Source: Lewinellaceae bacterium | GTDB lineage: Bacteria > Bacteroidota > Bacteroidia > Chitinophagales > Saprospiraceae | Direction: 5' to 3' | Length of the DNA: 64,000 nucleotides | NCBI GenBank assembly: GCA_016708875.1 | Contig: JADJFA010000012.1 | Location: 186,001-250,000, forward strand | Shown here: one piece after another, positions 1 through 9,522 of the stretch | Layout of the letters: every line of letters begins with the position of its first letter | Position numbering within the stretch: position 1 is the stretch's first letter | Notes under the pieces: generated by a model | What the model saw: only the letters and a program-made list of their open reading frames with translations | Databases searched by the model: none | Told to the model about the DNA's origin: nothing | Position numbers and translations under genes: made by a program

Positions 1-2
1 GC

Positions 3-2290
3 ACCTTTTCAGACATCGCTTGCCAGGCCGGCGTGTACAGAACAGACTGGTCCTGGAGCGGCATTGTAGCCGATTTTGACAACGATATGCTGAAGGACAT
101 TTACGTGTCAAATGGATACCGCCGGGATATCCACAACATTGATTATTCCGAGTTTGCTAAAAAGTTTAAAATCCAACAAATCTAACAAGGAGATATTGCA
201 GCAGTATAAAACCATGGAGGAGTACCTCAATACGGTTCCCTCGTTTAAAGCCCGTGATTTTATATTCCGCAATACTGGAAACTGGGGATTTGAGGACAAG
301 GGTGGCGAATGGGCCACCATGAAAGCAAGCTGGTCGTGCGGGGCTGCATGGGCCGATCTGGACCTGGACGGAGACCTGGATTTTGTAGTGAACAATCTCG
401 AAGACCCGTCATTTGTTTTCAAAAACCTCAGCCGCGAACAAAACAAGGGCAACTATCTTCAAGCCAAGTTACACGGCAGCCCAATAAAACGCCTTTGCCG
501 TAGGTGCTTCTGTACTTATTGAGTATGCTCCCACTCAGCCTGGGCAGCCTGGCCAGAAACAATACCAGGAGATCAGCCCCAACCGAGGCATTTTCTCTTG
601 CTCAGAGCACCTCATCCATTTTGGAATGGGCCAAACAGCCCAGGTAGAGAAACTCAGCGTGCGTTGGCCTGACGGCAAGACCCAAACCCTGACAAATGTG
701 CCTACCAACCAGCGACTCCAATTGGACTGGAAGAATGCTTCTGGCTACGTGGCTTCGCTCATGCCGGTCGGTGCAACGCAGACACTCTTAAGCGATAAAA
801 CCAATACCTCAGGGGTCAATTTTGTACACAAAGAATTCAAATACAACGACTTTGAGAACTTCCCCCTAATGCCCTGGATGGAAAGCGAGCTCGGGCCGCT
901 CAGCGCTGCCGGTGACGTGAACGGTGATGGGCTGGACGACTTTTTTGTCGGTAACTCCTTCCTCTCCCCCGCCGCGCTCTATGTGCAAACGCCGACGGAA
1001 AATTCAAGCCCAGCAACCAAAGCCTTTGGGAAAAAAGTGTACGAGGATCACGGTGCTGTATTTTTCGATTTTGAAGGAGACGGCGACCAGGACCTTTTTG
1101 TGGTAAGTGGCGGAATAGATGCCCCTGCCCAAGGGCGTAGCAGGTTATGGCAGAACCGCCTATACCTCAATGATGGCAAAGGAAACTTTGGCTTATTCGG
1201 CCGCCCAAGCCCTGGTGGCGGCAGACCGGTATCTGGCTTGCCACCCAACGGGCCTGACCTGGGGCATCGCGTAGTTGCTCACGACTACGACAATGATGGA
1301 GACCTTGACATGTTTATCGGCGGACGAATCGTGCCAGACAAATGGCCACTCACGCCACGCAGCACGATATTGCGTAATGACAGGGGACGGGGCTTTACAG
1401 ATGTGACGGAAACTGTAGGCGGCGATTTCGCGCGCTGCGGCATGGTCACAGACCTCCATTGGGCAGATTTAGACAAAGATGGCCAAGCCGAACTAGTAGT
1501 CGTGGGAGAATGGATGCCCGTATCCGTTTTCAAACTTTCCAGCGGCAAGCTTACCAATGTCACGGAGCAAATGGGGCTTGAAAAGAGCAATGGGCTTTGG
1601 TTCAGCCTAAAGACTGCCGATTTAGACGGCGACGGCGACCTTGACCTCGTGACAGGCAATTTTGGCCTCAATTCCCGCTTTACTGCCAGCCCTGATGCGC
1701 CATTCGGTTGCTACGCCAAAGATTTTGACAACAACGGAACGCTTGACCCTATTGTTACCTTCTTCGAAGAGGGCAAAAATTATCCGCTGGTTCAAAAAGA
1801 TATACTGGTAAAACAAATGCCTTCCTTAAAAAAGAAGTTCCTGTACGCATCAGATTATGCAAATGCCACAGTTGAAGATATTTGGCCTAAAAAAGACCTG
1901 GATGCTGCGTTGCAGCTCTTTGCTTATGACCTTGAAACTTGTTGGTGGGAAAATCAAGGCGGGAAATTCGTTCGGCGCAGCCTACCCTTCCAAGCTCAAA
2001 TCTCTGCAATCCATGGCATTATCGCCGAAGACCTCAATGGTGACGGCCATCTTGACCTGCTGATGGCAGGCAATAAATACGGCCTTGAGGTTGGGAGCGG
2101 GCGCTATGATGCAGGGAATGGGGTGTTCCTCTCTGGCGACGGGAAAGGGAATTTCAGTTGGGTCAATAACCTCCAGAGCGGCTTCTGGGCCATGAATAAT
2201 GCACGAGATCTGGCACGGCTTCGTGGCCCTGGAGGAAAGCGGATCATTGTGATTGCCAATAACAACGGTAAAGCCCAGTTATTTGAATAG
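3..2290 (+). CDS. FG-GAP/VCBS repeat protein with ASPIC/UnbV domain (5' partial, two frameshifts)
   Basis: This is probably an exported beta-propeller protein of the CRTAC1/ASPIC-UnbV family, which is very common in Saprospiria. The upstream end lies outside the window. Three reading frames must be joined: 3-185 (contains DFDNDMLKDIYVSNGYR), 112-485 (contains ADLDLDGDLDFVVNN) and about 485-2290. The ASPIC/UnbV motif (EHLIHFGMGQ followed by VRWPDGKTQTL) starts the third segment. FG-GAP calcium-binding style repeats follow, such as DVNGDGLDDFFVGN, DYDNDGDLDMFIGG, DLDGDGDLDLVTGN and EDLNGDGHLDLLMAGN. The breaks fall near 185 and in the AAAA run near 485. Because coding continues cleanly after each break, single-base sequence errors are likelier than true decay. 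Substrate or ligand is unknown. Confidence 0.8.
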
Positions 2291-2297
2291 ACATGTC

Positions 2298-3658
2298 TTA
2301 CTCCTCAGCCAGCCAATCTATCATTAAAGCGGCTGTCCAGGAGAAGTTATTAGAACCGTAGCCTCCGTTCGGTTGATCTTTTGGCAGGTTTTTCCAAGGA
2401 TTGTAATATTCCCAAAATCCAAACCTGCGCACCAACTCAATTGACTCGGAACGCAACCGCGCTGCAAGTGCGGGTTCTCCATACCGTTGCAACCCGTGGA
2501 AAAGCAACCAATTTATATTGATCCAAACTGGTCCGCGCCAGTAGCGGCGAGGGTCGAAACCAGGCTCATCCAGCGCGGTGGATGCACAAAGCCAGGCCGG
2601 GTTGTCTGGAGTGCCTGCAAATGAAGGGCTTTGCAACAAGGATACCATGCGGGCAGCTTGTTCCGCATTGGGCGCGCGCATAAGAGAGGAATTAGGCCTC
2701 CTGCAGTGGTAATTGGGATATGTCGGTGATGTACTCGGTCATAGGAAACATAGAGGCCTCGGTCGTTGTCCCAAAGTTTGTCATTAAGCGCACGGTTGGT
2801 TTGAGTTTGCCATTCTTTTAGTTGACCAGTATCACAGCGGAGCCATTCCCCTAAGGAGATAAGGGCCTCGTTGCTGTGGTTCAGTATGGCATTGAACATA
2901 GGTTCCTGTACCTGAAATGGGTAATCCTTCCACATTTCGGGCTCTTTATACCCTTGTTGGCGCAGCAGATTAAGTAAATAAATGTAACGGTCGTAACTGG
3001 GTTTTCTGGGCCGAAAGTCTGCGTCAACGTGTTCCAAATCGCGTCGTTCGTAAGGCGGAACCTCGGAAGGGTCGAACTGAATCTGGGTAAAAACGGCTTC
3101 CCAGGTTGGCAGGTTGTCCATACCCGACTCCCAGGGATGACAGATAAATGCCAGTCCTTCGCGTTCGGGATCGCGGAAATTGTAGCAGTATTGGTGTAGC
3201 ATCAATACTTTGTCAAACATGCGCCGGAAATAGGGTCTGGCAGCCTTCGCATCGGGAGCGTGTTGCAGCAATCGGTTGAGCACAAACCCGTGCACTGGAG
3301 GCATCGTAATCCCGGATGTGCGCACATTTCGGGGTTTGCCCACTGCTCCTTTTGTGTCCCAGAAGAAATAGCCCGGGAAATATTTTCCAGCGCTTTGGAC
3401 TGAAAACACAATCTGAGGAACCATCCCGTTGGACCATTGTCCACGAAAAAGGGCTGTTAATTCGGAACAAGCCTGCCGGAAATCCGAGCGCGCATAGCCC
3501 AGTGCGATGAACCCTGCGTCCCAGTTCCATTGGTGCGGGTATAAACTGGGCGCTGGTTTGGTGAATGTTCCGAGGATGTTATTTTTCAGAATCAGTTTAG
3601 CCGCTTCGACGAGTTTTTTCGAAGTAGCAGCATCCATGTTTTCTGGCAAATCGGTCAT
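2298..3658 (-). CDS. GH63-type (MGH1-like) glycoside hydrolase, candidate mannosylglycerate hydrolase (frameshifted)
   Basis: This is an (alpha/alpha)6-barrel glycosidase resembling the GH63 MGH1-like family, which includes mannosylglycerate and glucosylglycerate hydrolases. The first segment (3658 to about 2685) carries YPHQWNWDAGF and HPWESGMDNLPTWE; Asp181 in the latter is a good candidate for the acid catalyst. The second segment, in another frame (about 2681 to 2298), carries RRYWRGPVWININW, GFWEYYNPW (candidate base Glu) and GSNNFSWTAA. Both halves are needed for one enzyme of about 450 residues, so a one-base indel near 2680 is assumed. There is no signal peptide, so it should be cytoplasmic. 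The mannosylglycerate biosynthesis genes lie about 8 kb away, which suggests the substrate. Trehalase-like or other GH63 activity is the alternative. Confidence 0.72.
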
Positions 3659-3707
3659 AGAATTATGGAATAAGTACTGTTTTAGTCAGAGCCTGCTGTA
3701 TCATTTA

Positions 3708-5285
3708 TCAGGCCATATTATCAGACAAAATGGGCAAATCGCTGGGTGCTTCTATTATTATCGGGTTTTTGAGGCTAAATGCAATATTGTATAAGTCTGT
3801 TCGACGATCTTTCAAATTGCGTACACTTCCCGAATGGCGTAAATCATGCAGCAAATCGAGGTCTACATCCGCAATGACGAGCATTTCAGTGTTTGGAGTG
3901 GCCTCTGCTTTTGTGCCATTGACTGGAAAGGCAAAATCGCAGGGCGTGAATACTGCGCTCTGCGCGTACTGAATATCCATGTTGTGGACTTTTGGCAAAT
4001 TGCCAACACTGCCAGCGATCGCCACAAAACATTCGTTTTCAATGGCGCGGGCCCGGGCGCAAAGTTGAACCCTTGAAAATGCGTTTTGTGTGTCAGTCAG
4101 GAACGGGACAAAGAGGATGTTCATGCCTTCTTGTGCCAACATCCGGGGCAATTCCGGAAATTCTACATCATAACAGATCAAAATCCCAATTTTCCCACAA
4201 TCCGTATCAAAAGTCCGAAGTGTATTGCCTCCTTTCAACCCCCAACACTTAATTTCATCCGGGGTACAATGCAGTTTTTCGTACTGCTCCACACTCCCGT
4301 CTCGACGGCATAAAAAGCCAACGTTGTACAGGTCGCCATTGCGCAACAATGGCATACTACCAGTAATAATGTTGATGTTGTAGTGCAGCGCTAATTCAGC
4401 AAATTTGTACTTAATACGTTCCGTGTACCCGGCCAGTGCCCGAATCGCCTCCCCTTCTTGCAATTCGTCGTGTAATGCCATAAGCGGGGCGTTGAAAAAC
4501 TCCGGGAACAGCGCAAAATCACTGCGATAGGCTGAAACCGCATCTACGAAATACTCCATTTGTGTAAAAAGCTCCTCCACTGTCCTGTACAATCGCATTT
4601 GCCACTGGACTAACCCAAGCCTCACGACCGATTTGACCGCGCTGCTCTTTTTGTCCGTAGTGGGGGTATAGTAAATATTATCCCAACGAAGCAAGGTTGC
4701 GAACTCCTTGGATTCTTCGTCGCCTAAAAGGTAGCCGCGGAGCACCTTGCGCACGTGAAAATCATTGGATAGCTGGAAATTGAGCGTGGGGTCCTGGATC
4801 TCCTTGTTTTTTACTTTTTGGATATAGTCTCGAGGAGAGAGTTCGTCGGAATGCTCATGGTAATTAGGGATGCGGCCACCAAACACAATTCCAGACAAAT
4901 TGAGCTGCTCGCACAGCTCTTTCCGGGCATCATATAGCCGACGACCTAGCCGGCGTCCCCGGAATTCAGGGTCTACAAAAACATCAATGCCATAGAGTGT
5001 ATCCCCTTTGGCATCGTGGGTTGAAAAGGTAAAATTGCTGGTGATCTCCCGGTAGGTGTGGTTGTCGCCAAAACGATCATATTGGACGATGATGGAAAGG
5101 GCGCAGCCTGCAATTTGATCGTTGATTGTCACCACCAATTGCCCTTCCGGGAAAATACTTAGCAAGCGGTTGATTTGATGTTCCTTCCAAAAAGCGTCAG
5201 GCATTTGCGGGTATGCCCGAATCATGCAAGTCTTTAAACCGCTATAATCCTCTATTACCAGCGGACGGATTTTTACAATATCCAT
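3708..5285 (-). CDS. Bifunctional GNAT acetyltransferase / carbon-nitrogen hydrolase
   Basis: This is a fusion of an N-terminal GNAT acetyltransferase (residues about 5-210) and a C-terminal nitrilase-superfamily hydrolase (about 222-510). The acetyl-CoA loop is visible as FRGRRLGRRLYDAR (residues 108-121). The nitrilase Glu-Lys-Cys triad can be placed at Glu262 (ALFPEFFNAP), Lys337 (YEKLHCTPDE) and Cys371 (ILICYDVEFPE). This two-domain architecture is known in Bacteroidota and its substrate is not established. No signal peptide is seen, so it is cytoplasmic. The gene stands alone, with a 49-base gap to the hydrolase downstream and a hairpin-bearing gap upstream. Confidence 0.88.
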   Translation of the reverse strand: MDIVKIRPLVIEDYSGLKTCMIRAYPQMPDAFWKEHQINRLLSIFPEGQLVVTINDQIAGCALSIIVQYDRFGDNHTYREITSNFTFSTHDAKGDTLYGIDVFVDPEFRGRRLGRRLYDARKELCEQLNLSGIVFGGRIPNYHEHSDELSPRDYIQKVKNKEIQDPTLNFQLSNDFHVRKVLRGYLLGDEESKEFATLLRWDNIYYTPTTDKKSSAVKSVVRLGLVQWQMRLYRTVEELFTQMEYFVDAVSAYRSDFALFPEFFNAPLMALHDELQEGEAIRALAGYTERIKYKFAELALHYNINIITGSMPLLRNGDLYNVGFLCRRDGSVEQYEKLHCTPDEIKCWGLKGGNTLRTFDTDCGKIGILICYDVEFPELPRMLAQEGMNILFVPFLTDTQNAFSRVQLCARARAIENECFVAIAGSVGNLPKVHNMDIQYAQSAVFTPCDFAFPVNGTKAEATPNTEMLVIADVDLDLLHDLRHSGSVRNLKDRRTDLYNIAFSLKNPIIIEAPSDLPILSDNMA

Positions 5286-5380
5286 ATTTATTGATTTGGT
5301 GTGTAAATGGTTGTAAAGTCTTTTGGGCTTTTAAATTCCAAAAGAGCCAGAAAACCAATTTAATTTTTGACAATAAATAG

Positions 5381-5437
5381 ATAGGCATAGAGTCCACATA
5401 GATTTGGAATCAATCCTTATGTGGGCTCTATGCCTAT
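5381..5437. repeat. Inverted repeat, 20-base arms
   Basis: Arms 5381-5400 and 5418-5437 are complementary except for one position and enclose a 17-base loop. It lies between two leftward genes. There is no clear T-run, so it is better called a stable hairpin than a typical terminator. The rest of the gap 5286-5561 shows nothing recognisable. Confidence 0.7.
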
Positions 5438-5561
5438 GAATTCAGTTAAAAAACTGCCAGATATGGCAAAGGTGAAGTGACTAAAGATAGCCAGTGAATT
5501 AGGGAACAAGAAGCCAAAGCAAAGGTTGCCTAAAAAAGCACTATTTCACAGATGCGCAAAT

Positions 5562-6210
5562 TCACACCCCATCCAACTCATCCAAGCGGTAGGCTTCAAT
5601 GACTTTTTGCATCGCTTTGGAATTGGCTACCTCCTCATTGCCCAATTTCTCGACCCATTTACGCCAGTCTTTTCCTGCTGACTTCTTAAGCGAGCCGAAC
5701 CACTCCTGACTGCTGAGGTGGATGCTGAAATCACGGAAACTGGCCCAGGCAGTTTCATACTTGCGCATTGCTTTGCCCCCAATTTGGGCGGTTTCTCCTT
5801 CCCACCCATCGGCATTGGAAAGTAGAAAAAAGTTGTTGGCCGACAATGCCGTTTCATGCTGACCTGCATGGCTGTTCGCGTAGGCAGCTGCGAGTATGAC
5901 CGAGGCGGGAATGCCGAATTTTTTTCGCTCGCTCACGGCAACCTGGGCAAAGCGTTTCAGAAATGCTTCCGTTTTGGCGGCATCCACAGTAGCAAGCTCT
6001 GGCGGACGTTCTTTGGGAGGTTCCGGCACAAAGCCCAGGAATGCTGCCCCACCTTTGGCTGCACTTTTGCCCTCGGTGATTTTTCAATTTTAGGATTTTT
6101 GTCAGGGAGTTGAATGGATTTAGGTTTGGGAATTTACGGAAAGTGTACAGTGTAAGCACTATACCCATTGCTAGATAAAACCAATTTGTTTTAAGATAAT
6201 TTAAGTTCAT
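5562..6210 (-). CDS. Membrane-anchored glucosaminidase-like protein (frameshifted)
   Basis: The N-terminus (ATG at 6210) has one transmembrane segment (NWFYLAMGIVLTLYTF). After a break in an A5 run near 6085 the second frame continues with a Pro-rich linker (EPPKERPPE) and a domain like the glucosaminidase family PF01832 (GIPASVILAAAY, then SANNFFLLS). In canonical members the segment after VxLA carries ES with the catalytic Glu; here it reads YANSHAGQ, so that Glu is not present. The protein may bind rather than cleave peptidoglycan. The reconstructed length is about 216 residues. Direction and spacing suggest a single-gene unit. Confidence 0.7.
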
Positions 6211-6462
6211 AGCCAAGGAGATTTTGTTTTAAAATTCTGAAAGTCAAGTGCTTGTCAAAATCTATCCGGGCGGTTAAGCGTTTTCTAAGGGCAAATTTAA
6301 AACAGATTGTTTGATTATTTAAAACAAATTGCGTTATTTTTAAAAAATATTTTTTGGAGGCTTTTTGGAAGCCACTAATTGCACGAATTTTCACCAAACC
6401 TCCATTTTTTTATCCTCAGCAAGCAGGCGCACCTGGAACTAAATACTTGAAACTTTTTACTG

Positions 6463-6888
6463 TTACCCTGCTTTGAGATAAGCCCAATTTTTACGCTGTT
6501 TTTTTACGATTTCAATGATGCCGGCAGGTACCGTAGCGGCTTCAGGCACAAGGTCTTCCCGCTTGATCTTTCGGTCGCGCATGGTGTTTTCGCAGGCGAC
6601 GAACACCACCCCTTTTGCCTTTAGGTCCTGGATTTTTTTTGACTGCAAGGTTTTGGCCGATACCAAAAAAGCGATGCCTTGGTTGTGGCACACTACCTCA
6701 ATTTGTGATTTTGGGGCAGCATTCAATACGTTGTTTAGTTGTTTCACCAAACCAGTGTGAATGGCGGTGTCGGCGCTGGTGAGTTGGAAAACCATTTTAT
6801 AGGGAGTGTTGTCTGGTTTTGCCGTTTGTGCATTGGTAGTCATCGTTGATATTATCGCGATGAACAAGCTTAGAATGGGAAATTTCAT
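6463..6888 (-). CDS. DsrE family protein, exported
   Basis: This is a 141-residue protein with a signal peptide (MKFPILSLFIAIISTMTTNA, cleavage probably before QTA) and a DsrE/DsrF-like fold: YKMVFQLTSAD at the start of the domain, IEVVCHNQGIAFL in the middle, and ACENTMRDRKI near the end. The Cys in VACENT is at the position where DsrE-like proteins often carry a sulfur-handling Cys. It probably acts in the periplasm. Its role is unknown, and the SulP transporter next door is only suggestive of sulfur metabolism. Confidence 0.82.
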   Translation of the reverse strand: MKFPILSLFIAIISTMTTNAQTAKPDNTPYKMVFQLTSADTAIHTGLVKQLNNVLNAAPKSQIEVVCHNQGIAFLVSAKTLQSKKIQDLKAKGVVFVACENTMRDRKIKREDLVPEAATVPAGIIEIVKKQRKNWAYLKAG

Positions 6889-6943
6889 AGTTGAAAAGTT
6901 AGGCCTGAGACAGGATTCACAGGCAATTTAAAAAGGTGGATTT

Positions 6944-8497
6944 TCAATGCAAACTGATGGTTTGTACTTCTGGAATGTCCTTCAGAATCAATTGAATATG
7001 CTTATTGTGCGCCTTCGTCCTATACTGTTGGATAATCTCCAGGATGTCATGGTCTATGTACACGCTGTCGGTTCCCAGGATTTCCACGACTGAGTATTCC
7101 GGCATTGTGTCGAGGAGGTCTGCAATGCGTTTTTTGTTGAGAAAACTCACGTTGAGCGCAAGATCAATGGTAAAATGCTGAATATGGCCTTCTGCCCGCT
7201 CTTTCACGGTGAAGCCTGCCCGATAGGTGTGTTTAATCAAAAAATACACACTGTACGCCACGCCAATCAGCACACCCACCAGTAAATCGGTGAACAATAC
7301 CGCTCCAATGGTCACAATAAAGGGCAAAAACTGCTCCCGGCCCTGTCGCCAAACTGCCAGGAACATCTCGGGTTTTGCCAGATTGTAACCTGTGCGAATG
7401 AGGATTGCTGCCAACACGCAGTAGGGAATCAGATTGACCAAATTGGTAGCCAAAAGCACCGCTAGTAGCAACCAAATACCGTGCGTAAAGCCTGAGAGCC
7501 AAGTCCTTGCGCCAGCCTCCGCGTTGGCTGAACTCCGTACAATGACCGCTGTGATAGGCAGCCCACCAAGCAGTCCGCTAAAAAAGTTGCCCGTGCCTTG
7601 GGCTACCAGTTCCCGGTTTTGAGGTGTGATGCGGTTTTGCGCGTCAATTTTGTCAATGGCCTCGATACTAAGCAAGGTTTCGAGCGTGGCGACGAAGCAA
7701 ATGAGCAGCCCGTTTTTCCAGATTTCAGCATGTGCCGTTATCAATCCAAAATCGGGCAGCCGTACCGAGGAAATAATATTGTCCGGTATTTGGACAAATT
7801 GGGTCGCCTGAAGCCCAAGAGCGGGCCAGTATTTGTCAAAAAACAAGGCAAGTAAAACGCCAAAAAGTACCGTGACGAAGGAGGTTGGCAAAAAGGAAAC
7901 CTGTTTTGCCAGGGTACGTTTCCATACCCAAAGCATGGACAGCGACAATGCTGCGATCAATATTGCGCCTAAAGTGATGCTTTCATACAAACTTTGGACA
8001 TTGCTGAATACGTGCTTGAAGGTAAAAATATTGAACAATTCGTTCGACCAAAAATCGGGCTTGTCATACCCAATCAATGCAGGTATCTGCTTGGAAATCA
8101 GGATAATGCCAATGGCGGCGAGCATGCCCTTAATGACTGCCGAGGGAATAAAATGCGTGAATCCACCCAATCGAAACACACCCAACAACAGCTGCATCAA
8201 ACCCGCCACGGCCACAGAAATGAAAAATACATCCAAACCCGAGCTCGCAATTACGGAGGCACAAATGGCAGTCAAACCCGCTGCCGGGCCGCTCACGCTC
8301 AATTGCGAACCACTCAACGGCGCCACAATCAAGCCGCCAATAATGCCCGCCAACAGGCCTGAATACACCGGTGCGCCCGATGCCAACGAAATGCCCAAAC
8401 ACAGGGGCAGCGCGACAAAAAACACCGTGCCGCTGGCCCTCAAATCGTGTTTGCGAAAAGTCAGCCAGTGGTACCGCAAATTCTTCTTGGAAATCAT
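6944..8497 (-). CDS. SulP family anion transporter with STAS domain
   Basis: This is a 517-residue inner-membrane transporter of the SulP/SLC26 family. Landmarks are the early GTVFFVALPLCLGISLASGAP segment, PLSGSQLSVSGPAAG and NRELVAQGTGNFFSGLLGGLP, typical of SulP cores. The C-terminal part (about residue 435 onward) is a short STAS-like domain (FTIDLALNVSFLNKK). I chose the start MISKKNLRYH at 8497, because the 22 codons upstream run through an intergenic repeat and because a TACCTTTG box lies 4 bases before this ATG. The substrate could be sulfate, bicarbonate or another anion. Confidence 0.88.
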   Translation of the reverse strand: MISKKNLRYHWLTFRKHDLRASGTVFFVALPLCLGISLASGAPVYSGLLAGIIGGLIVAPLSGSQLSVSGPAAGLTAICASVIASSGLDVFFISVAVAGLMQLLLGVFRLGGFTHFIPSAVIKGMLAAIGIILISKQIPALIGYDKPDFWSNELFNIFTFKHVFSNVQSLYESITLGAILIAALSLSMLWVWKRTLAKQVSFLPTSFVTVLFGVLLALFFDKYWPALGLQATQFVQIPDNIISSVRLPDFGLITAHAEIWKNGLLICFVATLETLLSIEAIDKIDAQNRITPQNRELVAQGTGNFFSGLLGGLPITAVIVRSSANAEAGARTWLSGFTHGIWLLLAVLLATNLVNLIPYCVLAAILIRTGYNLAKPEMFLAVWRQGREQFLPFIVTIGAVLFTDLLVGVLIGVAYSVYFLIKHTYRAGFTVKERAEGHIQHFTIDLALNVSFLNKKRIADLLDTMPEYSVVEILGTDSVYIDHDILEIIQQYRTKAHNKHIQLILKDIPEVQTISLH

Positions 8498-8501
8498 AAA
8501 G

Positions 8502-8509
8502 CAAAGGTA
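8502..8509 (-). promoter_or_regulatory. TANNTTTG -7 box of the SulP gene
   Basis: TACCTTTG on the minus strand matches the Bacteroidota -7 consensus. It sits 4 bases before the chosen ATG, so the transcript would be nearly leaderless. Confidence 0.55.
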
Positions 8510-8517
8510 AAGTCGAA

Positions 8518-8601
8518 TTATTCGATTGGTTAGATTGATTCGATTAATCCGATTGACAACCAATCAATCGAATAATCGAATCAATCTAACCAATCGAATA
8601 A
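8518..8601. repeat. Inverted repeat with 9-base periodic arms
   Basis: Arms 8518-8555 and 8565-8601 are nearly complementary. Each arm is built of degenerate units around ATTCGATTG and GTTAGATTG with a spacing of about 9 bases. It separates the methyltransferase stop (8611) from the SulP promoter and may act as a terminator. The same unit type occurs at 41238-41342 and 41824-41885. Confidence 0.75.
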
Positions 8602-8610
8602 ATCGAATAA

Positions 8611-9207
8611 TCAAACCACCTTTTCCCAGAGTTTCAGTTTCAGGTCAAAATCCGCAGATTTGATTTTGTAAGAATTGGGCACTTCATCCATAAAACTGAA
8701 ATAGGTAGCCAATCGGGTGCCAATGGGCATTTTGCTGAGCTGCTCCCGCATATATTGGGTGTAAATGGCATACAGGGCCTTGTCTAAGGTCACTGCATTA
8801 TCAATCGCACCGTTGTGGAAAATGTTTTCATAAAAAGCGTTGAAGTAATAAATGGCGTCGAAAGCCTCAAAATCAACTGCTACAATATTGGAAAAGATAA
8901 AGTCAATGCGCTCCAGGTTGTGGCGTTTCGACAATTTTTTGGCAAGGCGGTAGAGGTTTTCCCGTTGTTCCACGCCTACAAAATGGCCCTCCGTGCAGGC
9001 CGCGCCTATCATGCAAAACTTTCCGGCTCCGGCGCCTATATCAAGCACCCTGGTACCGGGTTTTACAACCAGATACTGCGCAGCCACTTGTGCTACTTTT
9101 ACGGGTGTAAAGTGGATTTTCGATATTTTTCGATACCGTAAAGGGAAGATGGTGTCAAACACAACGTCCTCTATTTCAAGACCTGACTTAAGTTTTTCAA
9201 AAATCAT
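8611..9207 (-). CDS. Class I SAM-dependent methyltransferase
   Basis: This 198-residue protein has the SAM-binding motif I VLDIGAGAGKFCMIGA, an acidic post-motif (VGVEQREN) and motif II/III-like FIFSNIVAVDF. The N-terminal HFTPVKVAQVAAQYL resembles the lead-in of PCMT and similar protein or small-molecule methyltransferases. The target is not recognisable. It is cytoplasmic and starts at ATG 9207 with MIFEKL. It stands upstream of the SulP gene on the same strand, separated by the repeat. Confidence 0.82.
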   Translation of the reverse strand: MIFEKLKSGLEIEDVVFDTIFPLRYRKISKIHFTPVKVAQVAAQYLVVKPGTRVLDIGAGAGKFCMIGAACTEGHFVGVEQRENLYRLAKKLSKRHNLERIDFIFSNIVAVDFEAFDAIYYFNAFYENIFHNGAIDNAVTLDKALYAIYTQYMREQLSKMPIGTRLATYFSFMDEVPNSYKIKSADFDLKLKLWEKVV

Positions 9208-9302
9208 TGCGTATGCTTATGTGGGCAACTAGCTGCTCCCAAATTCCCTTCCTCGGGTCTGTGCGGCGGAGGACGAGGCTTTTTTTCAGGCTTTGCCCCG
9301 GT

Positions 9303-9315
9303 CCCCCCCCCCCCC
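9303..9315. other. C13 homopolymer in a non-coding gap
   Basis: Thirteen consecutive C residues lie in a 315-base gap (9208-9522) between divergent genes and are followed by a GC-rich GGGCGG-type stretch. I see no gene in the gap. The run is a likely place for length error or length variation. Confidence 0.8.
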
Positions 9316-9509
9316 AGAAGGGAGGGCGGCGGGGCCGGCGGGTATCGGGTTCTACCAAACAACCCATTCCGCAAAACAGTCCCTTCGAGAATTTTATTGG
9401 TATGACTGGATAGTTACTCATTGAAATACTAGGTAGAATTGATGCAAAAGTAAAAAGCGAAGTCGTCCGTTTTGATTCAACTTCCATCAATAGCTAAGTA
9501 TTGGGTTGC

Positions 9510-9517
9510 TACCTTTG
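9510..9517 (+). promoter_or_regulatory. TANNTTTG -7 box of the antiporter gene
   Basis: TACCTTTG ends 5 bases before the ATG at 9523. If used, transcription starts at or next to the start codon, so translation would be leaderless. This spacing also decides the start over the in-frame ATG at 9472. Confidence 0.5.
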
Positions 9518-9522
9518 CCACA

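Noticed and set aside
7833..8510. Open frame of 225 codons on the plus strand
   Set aside because: It is antisense to the SulP transporter; low-complexity Lys/Asn/Pro translation, no start context.
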